Assembly (NCBI GenBank): GCA_936450465.1
Contig: OW388296.1
Location: forward strand, 51,430,431-51,494,430
Reading direction: 5' to 3'
Length of the DNA: 64,000 nucleotides
DNA from: Gibbula magus
Lineage: Eukaryota > Mollusca > Gastropoda > Trochida > Trochidae
Below are positions 24,334-38,700 of the stretch, in pieces. Both the position numbers and the translations under genes were made by a program. The notes under the pieces were generated by a model, which searched no databases, was not told the origin of the DNA, and saw only the letters and a list, made by a program, of their open reading frames with translations. Every line of letters begins with the position of its first letter. Position 1 is the stretch's first letter.

Positions 24334-24342
24334 ACCTATACA

Positions 24343-27075
24343 GTGTGTAATTAAGTGTAGTGCTGTGTCAAGATCTAAGCATTTGTCATCTTGTTCAACC
24401 AACCAATTTGTTTACTTCCAAAAGATATTGGAAAACAAAAACACGTTTTTCAGGTAAAAATGATGTTCATTATAGCAATCATTCACTGTGACCAAAATCC
24501 AATTTCATCTAAAAGTAGCACAATAAAACATTGCATTGATTCGGATTCGTGATTTATTTCAATTAAAACATGTCTTTGATCAGTGTTCTTTGAAGCAAAG
24601 GTCAATTGTTGTCGTCGCGATCTACACTAATGAAAACTATTTCTATGATCAACTTGAAAAAGGGTCCGGGTCAATACCTACACTGTGAAGGTGTATTGAC
24701 ATGATTAAATGTCCCAGTCTCTGGACAAATACAGAAGGGGTTTATTTGCCATATTAACTTATCACTGTTATCAAAGTTAAAACATGAAGTAGAACCAAAC
24801 ACGATTGCTTCTTAAACCAGCCTTTCGGGTTTTAAAGGGAAAAGATAAGAACATTTATTTGAATATAGATGTGGATGATAATGTGTACAAAGAGAATCAG
24901 CCTATCATGTGCCATGAAGTGTTTCAGTGATTCTAGTTTCAAGTTATGTAATCCACAAGTATAAGTATATATAGTATATCAGTAGGTAGATATTTATTTC
25001 ATAGCAGATTAAAGTGTCATATCAGGCACGTCTATTTAGTTTTGCTTCAATGAGACATCTCCTCCAGATTGACAAGCACTTTTGAGTCATGAGACATATT
25101 CCCCCTTCTTACGTACATTGTCTGTACCATGCGATTTATGACCTAGAACACGATAACAAGATTCTCGAGGCTGCGAAGTCAGTTGAAGTCTCAGTAAAAG
25201 AAACACAACAAAACATCTACTAATATACAAAAAAAGAAGGGTTAGTCGGGGTAAAACATATTTAATTTCGTCCTTTTGTCGCCATCTTTGATTACAATGT
25301 GCCCGTATACAACGGGTCTATAATATATCTTGATTGGGAAAAACCTTTCCAAATTTCATTGTTTATCTTACGAAAAAGCATGATTATACTTCTTTAAATG
25401 CAATACTTATCGTGCAATTTATTTAAACAACAATATTTGTTTGTGAAAGGAACAGTGTTGGTTGAAGTGATGTTGACTGTCGGTGAATACTAAACCTATA
25501 ATAGATCAAATAACCTTTTGAAACCAGCTTTAAACAACATAATTTCCTCTTGAAGTATGGCTTTCGCGCTTCTCCTTCAAATAACTATATCTCGACATGA
25601 ATTTAAAATCTACACAAATCTTATAATTAATTTTAGTTGTGCATCCCTGATAATATTTCAACAGCAGAAATGGTGAATTGTTATTGTAACAAAACCGCAG
25701 TATCAAAAATGGTTTTAAATGCCTCGGTTACATATAATTCAAAAGTATCCATGTAATTCAAACTACAAATACGTTAAATCTAGCATAACTGTCAGTATGA
25801 AGAAAAAAATACAGAACTACTACATGAACTTCTTTATTCGGTTACTGTTGATGGTTGTCAAGAGGGTTTTCATCAGGTCCTCAAGAAGCTGTTCTTCAGC
25901 ATCAAAAACCAAACAGAGTGTTCCACGGAGAGAAACAAGAAGGCTTCAATTTGCTTGTATATGCAAATTGTAACAACATTAGTTACAATTGAAATAATTG
26001 AAATAGTTGCAACCACAACGATTTTATCCGCCAACTTAAAAGTTGAAAAGGTTATTTCAAAAGTTTTGAAGGATACTGCTCATACTGATTTTTTAAAAAG
26101 ATTTTATAAGGATAATGTTGGGTAATTACGACAATATTTGTATTTGTTCATTCGTAAAATAAAGGAAAACAATGTGTAAGTATGGTGTTATAGATTTGAC
26201 TTAAACGGTATATTTTTCCAAATGGTACATGGGATGGGGAATTTACAAAAAGAGTTACCCTTATATAAATGGATATTTATAGATATTCTTCTCATGTGAA
26301 CACTTGCTCATTGTCCCCTTTTGTAAATGAACATTATCCTTATATATGTTATATATATGAGACTGATCGATTACGGAATAATAAATAGTAGTTAATAGGA
26401 GTATAAATAAGACAGACGTAGGGAGAGAACCTCTTCATGTTAGATAACGTCGTCTTCTTTGTTTTAACATATATATTCGTAATTCAGAAAAAGACGTTAA
26501 AGGCACACTCTTGTATTTTTCCTGGTTCATATTCCAAAAGAATGCTTTGGATTAAGAACTTATATAAAATGTGTTGTTTTTTTAAATGATAGTAGTTTGA
26601 CATGTTTTAAAGGGCAGCTTGTAGTGGTTATAGTGTAATATCATTCATTTTGATATGAACACTATTTAATTCATCCAGGACTTGAAATGTTCAGATAAGT
26701 TGTGCCTAAATTGTGTCGAAAGTGTGTCCAACCATTTCCTTATCTACTCCTGCCAATGTTTAGTGAATACGTTATGCTTTTGTTACTGTGTAGTTTATCT
26801 TTATAATAATTTCTAGTTTTGAAGTTAACACATATCCCCGAATTTTGGTTGGGAGCATGGGCGTTTGATCTTAAGTCATTGTTTTATATCGTTTAAACTC
26901 TTTCAAATCGTTCATACTTGTGTAAAACGTTTACTGCTCGTGTTAACGCTGACAGAACTACTTTCTCAGTTGTGCTACAGCTTCTCGCTCGCTCTCTATC
27001 ATGTCAGTCGATACATATTTGAACATTTTTAAGACGATGATGGGCTTTCTGTAGGGTTATTGGAGAACTGGTTGT
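24343..27075. other. No gene recognised
   Basis: AT-rich. The 84-codon ORF at 25719-25973 shows only basic and serine-rich residues and no domain. Confidence 0.45.
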
Positions 27076-27134
<59 letters not shown>

Positions 27135-27150
27135 GTGTGTGTGTGTGTAT
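27076..27150 (+). repeat. (TG)n microsatellite
   Basis: About 35 TG dinucleotides with one interruption (TGTTGTG). Confidence 0.98.
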
Positions 27151-27789
27151 GTTTACTTCATTTTCAAGATTGTTTCCATTGTTAAGAATATATCTTATAT
27201 GTCTAATACATTAGGCTTCGGAAAACGTAGTCTTCAGAATCTCACTGGTCCTAACAACGACCAAAACACCTTCATGTCCTACTTTTGAGAGTGTGAAACT
27301 GTTTCGAGTTACCCCAATGATCTCTGCAAAAACATTGCCTTGTTTTCTCTATAAGGTAAGGTTTCCTGTCACCCCACTATCACCTGACTGGAATGTAATA
27401 TTCATGTTTTGCACGTGCAAGCACGACAAGTTTAGCGTTAAAGAAAAGTAAGGCTACTCAAATGACGAAATGTGTAAAGTTGAATTGTCATTTATAGATA
27501 CACAGGGGACTGACAATATTTTATTGTTTCGAAATGTGTCATTAATGGACATTTGAGTAAGTGTATTATCTTGTAAAAGTGTAATGCTTTAATCATATCG
27601 TAAGAACATATGTAAACCTGTTAATTTGTACTGTGTAATCACGTTTACAAAAATGTATCAATATTAAAGTTAGTTATAAGACTTACATGTCAGTTTATAG
27701 ATTTCATTGAATGTCATATGGCACACTTCAAGTATTTTATTCATAATACTTTGGGCTGTAATTCAATTACGATTTCTTATCAAAAGCAT

Positions 27790-28160
27790 AACTACAAGAT
27801 AGTTTAATCCAGGAATGATAAATACGACTGAAACTAAGTTACATGTTGTATCCAGAAGCCAACGAATTGAAAATTTTCTAGTTTTCGTACATAATCGTAT
27901 TATGTTTCTGAAAAACACGGCTTAATTTAAGAAATCGTCGCTTATCTAGGAGAGTGAAATTTGGTTTGTTTTTTATTGTAGTTTTAAGGTCCTAATATAA
28001 AGAAATGATGCGTCAACGAATTAAAGTCAAAGAAAGTATATTACGTCAAGATCTCATATTAACTTAATGTTTTGTTAATTTAAAATTTGAATGTAAGCCA
28101 ATTTGTCCAAAAAAAACTCTTGAAATATATTATATATCGTGAAGATTTCACAAATGCGTT
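27790..28160 (+). mobile_element. Degenerate copy of the 15283 MITE
   Basis: Ordered short matches to 15330-15660: TAAATACGACTGAAAC against TAAATGCGACTGAAAC, then TCCAGAA, GAAAAACAC, ATGATGCGTCAACGAA against ATGACGCCTCAACAAA, and TTGTCCAAAAAAA. The termini are not preserved. Older copy of the same family. Confidence 0.6.
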
Positions 28161-28250
28161 GTACCATCATCCCAAACACTATCAGATATCAGACCCAATA
28201 CCGTAGACATTAGCGTGGATGACTGATAGGACCGGAGGTATGATATGAAG

Positions 28251-31200
28251 AGTGTTTAACTGGGTTTTTTTTATCTTTTATCATAGATATTATTTCAATC
28301 ACAAAAGTTAATGAATTTTAAATATGATGGAATTGAGTTTTGATGCGATGCTTAGTAGGGCAATTATGTTTGCAAGAAAATGTTTGTTAATTGGTATCTG
28401 AACATGGCATTTACCATTTTTTTCGTGTTGGTAAATTGACTTATGATGCTAGGAAATAATGCATGAGAAACCGTTTACTGTAAATGATAACTGGTTTTGA
28501 AAACATCACATTTTGTAATAACTGGCGAAACACTTAAATCTTACAACAAAAGATAATATTGTCTTCAAACAAACAAGTCCTTCTCTGAAATGTAAGTGTT
28601 TATATTGATAATTTAGACAATCTTCTAAAGACTCAAACATTATTGAATACAATCTCAATGTGTTATTTTCATATATAGAATTTGAGTAAAATACATCGTA
28701 AAACAACACATCCATCTTCATTACCAGTAACAACCTTAGATGCACAATACTTGAGATTTCAAATACAAAATTGTCTAATGCATTGTCAAAAATGCTCTAA
28801 CTTATTCACTACTTTTATATTTCCTCATTTTGAAAAAAAATATGATTACATCGAGAATTTAATTTTTATGCATAAATATGCTAACAGTTCACTTTAAGAC
28901 AACTACCATTTGTTCAAAAGCAAATATATTTCAATGTAGGTTGTAAGAGTACGTGAAAACACCTGTTGCCATGTCATTATATGGTGTTTGTAACACAAGT
29001 GACATTTGGGCGTATCAGTATCATCGATCTGGTGCAGCTCATCTTCGTCAATGTAAAGCACATTTGGTGAAAGTATCCAATTAGGTGATACAGTATCTGT
29101 TTGTAGATTCTGTCAGTACGTGAACCTGACTATAATTTCAAGATCACAACAAAGCTTTTAATTTTTCAGCATATGGAGCTTGGAAGTAAATTGATGTTTA
29201 CTATGCTTTATATAATAATACGACATTAAATTGCACACTAATATTCATGGAATGTTAAAAAGTCATATGAAAGTTCGTAAGTGTATACTCGTACATGCAT
29301 GCATCTTATGACGTGAATCAAATGTCATGAAGATTAAGTAACTTTTTGAAGTGTTTATGATTTAATAAACCATATCATAATTAAATATGATAAGGGCATT
29401 ATTATCTCCACGTTAGTAAATCCGATTGCAAAACAAAATTGAGAAGCCATTAAAGGATTATAATTTGAAATTAACTCGAAGATGAAAACAATTAGTATTT
29501 GGCATAAGGAAATATGGAAGACATTAAAATATTAATCAGTTTTATTTTAAATCCAAAGGTATGAATCCTTACAGAATAATACGCTTTAACAAACAACGTA
29601 ATCATTTTTTTTTAAATAATAGTATACCTTATCTTCATGTAAATAAATTCAATAAATATTAAGTTGGGTTTTTTTTAATAAAAATATTTGGTCATGAATA
29701 TGTCACTTATATCATATTGCATAATCAATAACAAAATATATTGATATTGAAGGAAACTGTTAAGAATTTCAAACTATTTAAATCTTAAATCCGTTTTCAG
29801 AATTCCTCAATAACAAACAATAACAATAAAAAAATTAAAAAATTTAAATTAGGTTTACTATTTGTAATAATATGATTATCTTTAAGTAAATAAATATGCT
29901 AATATTTAAAATAAATTAGGGTTAAAAAAAAAGAATAGAATTAAATAATTTCAGAATATGAAGCTAAAACGGGGCAAAAGTGTAAAGCACATACAGCAAT
30001 TGTCAATCAACTGCCACCCATGTTTGTGATGACATTTTCGCTATATTTAATAATAGTAATGCTGATTAGTATCAGGTAGGTGAATTATTATTAGTTTCCT
30101 CCTTTCGTTTATTTCATAATTTTTACTAGTTAATTAATGGTGAAAACAGTTTTGCCATTTGTACAATTACACAGCAAGACACATGTTTTGCATGAAGAAT
30201 GTCAAAAAAACATGTTTTGATAAAAAGAGGAAGCATCTGTTTCACTTCAAGACATTAAATACATGCTGACAGATGTATAAAAACAAGTAAAGAATATTGA
30301 CATATGTCTTAGATGGAAACCTAAAATGTCAAATGAGATTTAGTCATACACGAATGATGAGATTCTGATGAGGGACATCAAGGAAAACACCTACAACGCA
30401 AATGTTTGAAGAATATTCCCTTGTAGTCTCGCATTGATTAAATGTCAAAAGTGTCTATTTTGTCACAGAAATCGTGTTGATGTTGTTTCTTCCAGCTCGC
30501 TCTTAACTATAATGGATAATAAAACATTCATTAATAAGCACATTTTTAACGTTTTCTAATATTCATAGTTGTTCATCCTATTTTCATTACTTGAATACAA
30601 AAATTGTCATTCAGTATTTGAGAATTGCCAGTTAATGTACTAAATGTAAATTGGCAGTTTCCGGTTACATGCATGTTGGTTAACGTTTTAATTTTTTCTT
30701 CTTGGACACATTTCTTTGCTTTGAAATTGGAAATTTAATTCCTTGTATTGATCAATCAGTCAATCTGAACTTCAGTATATCTGAAATAGACATCTTCATT
30801 TTATTTGAATGAAGGTTTAACATGGCAAGGATGGCAGTTGTAATTAAATCGTTTACATTCACTGAGTGCAATACTAAAGATAGAAACCGATGCACAAGAA
30901 CAAGTTTTTAAAATTTTAAAGATCTCTTTAAATCATAAATAATTTAAATTCTCAAATGAAAGTTTTCAGCAATGTCGGGTTATAATCTTGTTCTGATGTT
31001 GAGCTGATGAGTAGTAATGTTCAAAAATCATTAAAAAAAATGAGAGCATTATCATAGAAAGTGATATTTTTCACAAGGATTTATATGTTATACCTTCATA
31101 AAATATACTCAGTAGCGTCTTGTATTCAATTAATGAATAATAATTTAATTTAACTCTCTCTCTCTCTTCTTTTATTAAATTCCCCGTGGAAATTATCGAA

Positions 31201-32079
31201 CGTTTTAGCGAATATTGAACTTGTCAAAGCAGTCAAGATTTGGTTAAAACAATTGGTGACCGGAAAACATGAAGCTGGGAACTATAGAATTTTTTAAATG
31301 CTTTAGAACATCGTGTGCTTGATAATGTCATGTGCACATCGAATTCTAATAATGCTCTTAAAGGTGACGTCATTAGGTATGTTCTGTTCTCATATGACAC
31401 ATTTTTTTACTAGTGATAGAGAGCCCTGATAAGGTGTGTTAAGAACTGGCAGTTTAAGTTTGAGGGTTGCATTTGATTTACAGACTTGAGTGTCGAATTT
31501 GCAACTCAAACGCTTGTTCTCGGCAAAGTTGACTCTTGAAACGTGACGTCACATGCATTATGGGTAGTTCAGATTCCTCATCAAACGAGTCTCACATAAC
31601 ACATTATATATTAAATACTAAATTGTGATACATAGATACGGCTTTATATTTAGATTAAATAATTATTTATATTTTTCAACGGGAAGTTCTTTCACCGTTG
31701 TGATGCTTACATATCTCAGATAAGACAGAAGTCATTAATAAAGTGTTCATAAATATTCTATCATACAAAGTTCATCTCCATTTCGCCCTAATTACTTCCT
31801 TTAACTTCAAGTCGGTGGGGTAGCATAGGCTTTTCAGTTTTTACCTCCATTTCAATTTAATAATTTTAGTTATTTATTTTAAATTTTAACAACACTGTCA
31901 TTTAGAAAAGAGGGATATCAGTTATTTAGGACATAATTTACTTTGGGAAAGGTGACTTGGCGGACTCTTTTGAGAGAGAATGATTCTGAAATAAAGTTAT
32001 TGAATCAGTCATATGACGACTCGTGTACTTCAATATGACACTCTCTATACAGAATACACGTTTCATAACTGACCTCGAG
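28251..32079. other. No gene recognised
   Basis: AT-rich with long A/T runs. ORFs of at most 79 codons show no domain. No repeat family or RNA gene was identified by eye. Confidence 0.45.
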
Positions 32080-32655
32080 TTTACAGTAGGCCTCGTTCGT
32101 TTAGTGCTGTCTCCTTTCTCTGAATATGAAATTTGAAACCGAGCTTCATATTAATTTTGTTACTAAACACACATTTGAAATACCACAGAGATGATATATC
32201 TTATTCATGTTCATTTCAGCTAATTAAATGCAAAATTGTTACACGTTTCCTGTTAATTCCAGCTTACATGCAATTTGCATCTGGTATATAATAAATCACG
32301 ACAAAATGATAACAGGATAGGATAGAAACATCCTTTAGAAACAAACAGAGAAAAGAGGAAGACGTTATAATGATAGTGTCTTGTTGAATGTTGTCATGCT
32401 ACTAATGGGTTGTGCACTACCCACGACTATTACCCACTCATATAAGAAAGGTAGTCCACAGTTTATCATACATCTAACATTGGTTAACATTACCCTTGTG
32501 CTAATTAAGTTCTTAGCTCTAGGCTATGGTAGAGGAAGAGCTATGTGTACATTGGTTATAGGTCTTTTACTTGGGAAAAGCCAATAACTAGTTAAGATAC
32601 CGTTACAAATTAAGATTTCAAATGAATTCAGAAGGGACAAACACTAAGGGTTTAA

Positions 32656-32996
32656 AGGGGCAGTAGCACGTTTTTTGCAAATTTTATTAAATTTAAAGAT
32701 AGTTTATGTCATTTATATTTACTTTAGAGGGTAAAACATATTATTACACAAACCAATTACCTGTAGTGGCAATAACAGTATTGCTTATAAAGCAAAAATT
32801 GCATGGCAGCCATTTCATTGTGAACACATTTTATTATGTCGAATTACAAAAACGATTCCCATGACTTTACGGAACCATGTAGACTCATTGTTTAACTTGA
32901 TTTTCCAAAGAGAGAAGGGTGTTTTACTATTAATGACATTATTTGTCAAATACATTTCATCAACATTTTTGAGCGAAAAAACGTGCTACTGCCCCT
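32656..32996 (-). mobile_element. TTAA-type MITE, copy 2 (341 bp)
   Basis: Same ends as 21978-22334, with intact TTAA on both sides (32652-32655, 32997-33000). The internal match (CACCCTTCTCTCTTTGGAAA) is in inverted orientation relative to copy 1. It lies in the left arm; I found no counterpart at the matching place of the right arm. Confidence 0.85.
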
Positions 32997-35401
32997 TTAA
33001 AACCTTCTGTAATTTGAAGTTACCTTTTTAGACAACTAATCATTATACTCTGTTAGCTTCAAACTTGTACAGAAAAAAGATTTGTTAAAAAAGCTTACAC
33101 TGATGTGCAATCCACGTGGAAAAACTCGTGCTGTTTCAGTCATTCTTCTAAACCTTACATAATCAAATGTATAAAAACAGCATCAATACAATGATTTGTT
33201 ATTATACAACTTTTATATTACCTTATACCAAAATACCAAATCATAAATAAGCAAGATATGAAATACTGTTGATTGATTATTGACATTTCCCTCAATGATT
33301 CAAAATAGAAACAACAGTTAGGAAGTCATAAATGTACCTAATAACGGTCAGCAATTATGGTTCGCTATCCAGAAATACATTCGGTAGACACCTGTTAAGA
33401 TTTTATGTTCGTTTGAATTAAGTAATTGTTATCTCTTTAAATAAACTTTTAATTTGGCTTTGATCGAAACTGATATTAACAAAATAGATTTGATTGGTGT
33501 TAATGATCATCGGGTTGATTAATATCAGTTCCTATCTGGATTTACAGTTTCATGGTAAACATTTAAATTATTAAATACCTAGACTGAGATATAACTATAA
33601 AATATTCTTCAATATTTTTTTTAATTTGAAATATTTCGATTGTTTAAATTTATTTTTATATGACATTTAAGCGAGAAATGAACTATTTTTTGGACCAGAC
33701 CTAATAAACATTTCAAATTGAAGACTGCTTTATTACAAAATGGAAAAGGGAATCGGTAGACGTTTTGTTCGAAATTCGATGAAAAGAAACATCATCCTCA
33801 CCCAGGGGTGAGTTTTCCATTACTGTACACATGTCATCCATGATATTTCTCATGAGGAATATATTTGTACAGATGACCATTTGTCGTTAACCAAACTATT
33901 TCGTTTATTTCTGTGCATAGTAAGGCTCAAGGGTTGATAATTTGAGTACTTTTTTTCTGATGAAAAGTCCCAGGGGTGATTCATATTATATGTCTATATT
34001 ATTGGATCATTCAGACCTGGGTGACATGGGAGAGTATCTAATTGAAATTAATTCAATAGCATAGAAATATACTAATAACAAACTGACCACTCAAACTTGA
34101 GTGAATGAAATGAAGCTCACCAAATAAAGTCATATATATTCGGTTAATAAATTGTATTCATTGAAACTGCTTCTTTCATCCAGTTTATTCAACATACTAT
34201 ATCTTTCCTTTTATCATTTCGCGTAGAGATTGTTAAACGTAAACAAAAACCCATCTACCACAAAAAGTTTCTGCATTAATTTTTATGAATTACATAGAAA
34301 TGTATATGAGTAATGTACAGTTCGTCACTTCTTGAAATGTTGTTTATATCCTGTGCGTGTTGGGATTTGTACAAGTTATAACTTGATACTGTACAAGCTA
34401 TAACTTGGTACTGTACAAGTTACACAATTATGTGATGCCCTCCTGCAATGTATAAACGATCATTTTCTAAAGTTATAATTTATACAGTTTGGGTTGGTCT
34501 TTTTGATATACGTGTTACTTGTACATCATAGAAGGAAAACAATATTTGACTATATAACTGAATTATTTATTTACTTGTTGTATGACATAACAGGAACTCT
34601 TTTTAGTTTGATGTCACTTACACGTAACTGTCTTACATTGAAACTTACATGCATAATGCAAATGCCACCATATATCAGTGTCACATCTCTTCCATTATCA
34701 TGTGCATTTTTGACATAATGTGTTTTTAAGATAGTGTCTCATCTTAACTGCAACAACTTTGACATACAATTTATTTTGATGTGTGAACTCCATTATTACT
34801 CATGGTGTTTCCCTTCCTTTTACAAAGATATGCCATTGACATTTGATATGTGCTAACATGCGATGAACTAAATCGAACATGCTCAGTAATATCTATGTAA
34901 AATCAAAAAGGCAGTTTACCTTTTAAAAATCACCTTTCCATTTTGAATTCACAGGTTAACTCGTTGTGACTGTAAGTGTTACAGAAGGGATTCATTTCAA
35001 AACTGAGCACGTTTAATTGCTTCTCTCTCAGATAGTAAGAAGCATATAATTTGCATATGAAGCAAACTCAAGTCCTGTTTAATTCCACACATCTCTCAGT
35101 TTAACACGATATCAAGTCAAGCCTTCAATGCTGAAGAACAGTTTCTGAAGGAGCTGTCAGACATCCTCTAGACAACCTGTCAACCATTTTAGAGTGAAGA
35201 ACTTTGTCTAACTACTTGGTTCTTCACTTGAGTGATCTTAAGGTTACTACGGATCTTACTTTACAATCATTGTATTTGATTAACCTAGATGTTTTCTTGT
35301 TACGAAGATATTATCTAGTGCAATAACCATTTATGTAATTTCATTCCTTGAAAATAATCTTTTATTTTCTGATGAAAGCAATGGTTAACGATGATAGGTG
35401 A

Positions 35402-35713
35402 GGTGAGGTGAGTTGGGGTTTAACGCCGCTTTCAAGAGTATTTCACTTATATCGCGGCTGCTAGTATTATGGCAGGGAGAAAGCCCGCAACGCCATGTGG
35501 CTATGCATTGTGGTGAAACCTGCGAGCTTCGACTGGAACTAGCGAACCATGGGTGGTACTACGCTGACATTCAGTGTAGCATTGCACCCAAACCTTACTG
35601 CGTGTAAAACAGTTCTCTACTGCAGACAAAGTTGCCGTGCCCCTGGTTGGATTCGAACCCCAAACCTCTTGATCCGAAGCCGAACGCGCTAACCACTGCG
35701 CTATCCCACCCGC
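35402..35713 (-). mobile_element. tRNA-Arg-derived SINE, 312 bp
   Basis: Read on the minus strand, it starts with a tRNA-like head. The A box TAGCGCAGTGG is the complement of 35693-35703 and the B box GGTTCGAATCC of 35649-35659. CTTCGGATC between them resembles the anticodon arm of tRNA-Arg(UCG). A ~230-bp body and a CTCACCTCACCT simple tail follow. The target duplication is GTTAACGATGATARGTGA at 35384-35401 and 35714-35731, with one mismatch. RNA polymerase III would transcribe it; it has no coding capacity and would rely on a LINE for movement. Confidence 0.88.
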
Positions 35714-38700
35714 GTTAACGATGATAAGTGATATAATAATTATATACTCTTTGTGTAGTAATGACCAGTATCCTATTGCTGTACAAAATACCAAGCCTAT
35801 TTCAATAGTGTTTTTTTGCCAATCAAAATAATAATTGAGCCAACAAAGTGCTTAACCTCACTTAACTTTAGTCACTTGCTTCGAACCCACGTGTTATTGA
35901 CAATGTGCAAATCAATTAGACATTTTGGAGACCAGAGTCTGTGATACCTCAAAAATACAAAAGTACAGACTTCTAGTTCAGAATAGTGATATTAGTAAAT
36001 TGAATAAAACCTAACGAACTAGTCTCAAGACACCGAAGACGTCTAAGTATGTTTGTTAGCTACCAATATAGGTATTTAAGTTGCATTAGTCTTCACTACA
36101 ATCCACCACGGTCATCGCACTAATATGATTCCACATGAGAGGAAACTACTTTTTCTTTTCCTAATATGAATCACATCGTCAGTTCTGTATGTCCTACGTC
36201 GAGAGGTGATAGGATCAAGTTCTACAGTCAACTGTTACGTGTTTGACCTGGTCATCATGTCCAGACATGAACCGTTAACAGCTGTACACACTACCATTGT
36301 ACATTATGGGAGTGAGATATCTAATCATGATAAGTATTATGTCCCCCTCTACGTAGATATTTACTCGGACTTGCTGTTCACTGCATGTAACAATACATTT
36401 AATTACAGGCGATGGCCACATGTTTCATTATGACTATAGACGATTGTTACTAAGAACAATAATGTAAGATGACAAGTTCCAAGGAATAGTTAACTTACCC
36501 ACGCCAATGCAATGTTAGTGTATGGTGAAATGGAATTGCAGTTAAAATGCTCGATCCTGCATGACCGTAACATTTAGTGAGGAAACAATTAATCGTAGCA
36601 TTTGAAAGCAGAGTGTGACTAGTGATTAGATTTGGACATTGAAGAGCACTTAAATAATCACCACTTAACCAAATAACAGTCATTGCCTTGAGTTTGATAC
36701 CAAATCAGTCATAAGACATCGTCTTACTTAAATACAGGACACAATTCATTCATTTAAAGATAAGTGAGATTTTGCTAATTTTTTACCTGTGAGGGTACGA
36801 TTTGCTTTGTGATATTTGTCAAAAGAATACACAACGTTTACCACGACATGGCCTAAAGGATGTCTAACAGTACGCCCCCGAATGATAATAAAAGGTTATG
36901 TATATTACATACAGTATTGCTATTATCGGCAAATTACGCTCCATCAATATCGGTAACGGCTCTTCTCATAAATATACTGTAGGACAAAATCAGAATAAAT
37001 ATAAAACCATTACATCTCAGTCAAGACAAGTCTCACTACAATGATAGAATGACCATTATAAGCTAGGCAATATGAATCTATCGACCATTGATTATTGTAT
37101 TTATAAATGTCGTGTACCAATCTAAAGTCCCCGATCCTGTTTGTGCAGTGGTTTAAAAGTGTCATTTAGGGCAAACTGACCGAAGTTCAGACAACACTCG
37201 ATGTCGCCCGCACTTCGGACACTTTTCACTTGTTTGTGTTTGTTTCAAAATGTTCTTGTTTAATATGTTCTATTTGTATTTTCTTTCGAAAAATAATTGA
37301 TAGTTTGACTTTTTATTAAAACTAGCCTGTACGTGAGGTCAATTAACGGTTTCATGAAATAAATTCGCGAAATATTTGTTTTAATGTAAATGTTGGCGCA
37401 CACTTTAGAACATATAGGAAGCTCCAGAATGCATTAAATTATATATGGCAACATTGTTAAGTTAGTAAATTAGACATTTAGCGCTCACATCGTTTATGCT
37501 TCAGTATATCTGCCGATGTGATTGTGAAGTCATTTATTCTAACGAGGCATGCGGCAGATTGAAAACATGCCCTGAATAATGACAAATTTCTTCAAGCAGC
37601 TTTTAATTTATTGTTCATGGACTATTAATCACGTATTTTGGTATATAAAGAATCAGTTTGATGAATAGTTTAAACCACCGACGAATGCCACAATATTTGG
37701 GGATACTGTAAGTTGGGTCAAAAGTGAACGCAACTAAAACCGTTATTTTTCGGGTAATCTAAAGCAATTCTGAAATTCTGAAATAACAATAACTGTAAAA
37801 TCGAGTTAACTACATGTACTTTATATTGAAAAAGAAATTACATTTTAAAGATTATTAATTATTATACAGTCTTTCATAATATGTTTATCAGATCACTATC
37901 CGATCTTCGATCAGTTTGTCCTAACCATCTTACTTCTCTCCCTGTTTCGCACAGACGTATGCTTCAAAATACAAATGCTCAGCATGATGCTTGTTATAAA
38001 ACGTTGAAACATCAATTGATGAAAACTCCCATATTGACTTGTCTTGGCATTATATCTATTTTCTCAGATCATGTATTAATCTATCAGCTTGGATCATGGA
38101 CTACAAGACAACAGCAATAATTCCTTCATTCACCAAAAATACATCCTCTCTGAACTCCTCATCAATCTTGCTAGGGTACAAACACGTTCATTGTGACGCA
38201 TGTATCTCAGCTAAGCCTCTCTGCAAGATGACGTTATATTTTTGTATGCTGGAATTTCAATATTTTGTAGCTGCATGTACTTCTCTAATACATTGCGAGA
38301 AAACTCTTATATTTGATATTGTAGGTCACGAGGATGTTACATGAGTTCGAATGTCTTAATATGTTTATAATGATACAATATTCCACCTGAAGTATAGAAA
38401 AGGAACTCGTCCTATCTGATTTCACTGAACTATTGTCACTTTGTGCCAATTAAATTCTATTACATTCTATTACAAACTACCACAGCAATATTTATCAAGG
38501 AGAGATGGGACGATGAAATAACATTTTTTAGAATTCACTTATCATTTTGAATTAGCAAGTTTGTCTTTTATCCAAAAATGAAAGAAAATTTGGGGATGAC
38601 CGAATGATTTAAAGAGTTATCGGCATTAATAGTAATACACCTGTCACCAAATTGTGCTATTTTTGACCGATTTCATCTACTTAAGTGAAGCGCGCTTTCA

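Noticed and set aside
27082..27288. Val-Cys repeat ORF
   Set aside because: Translation of the (TG)n microsatellite.
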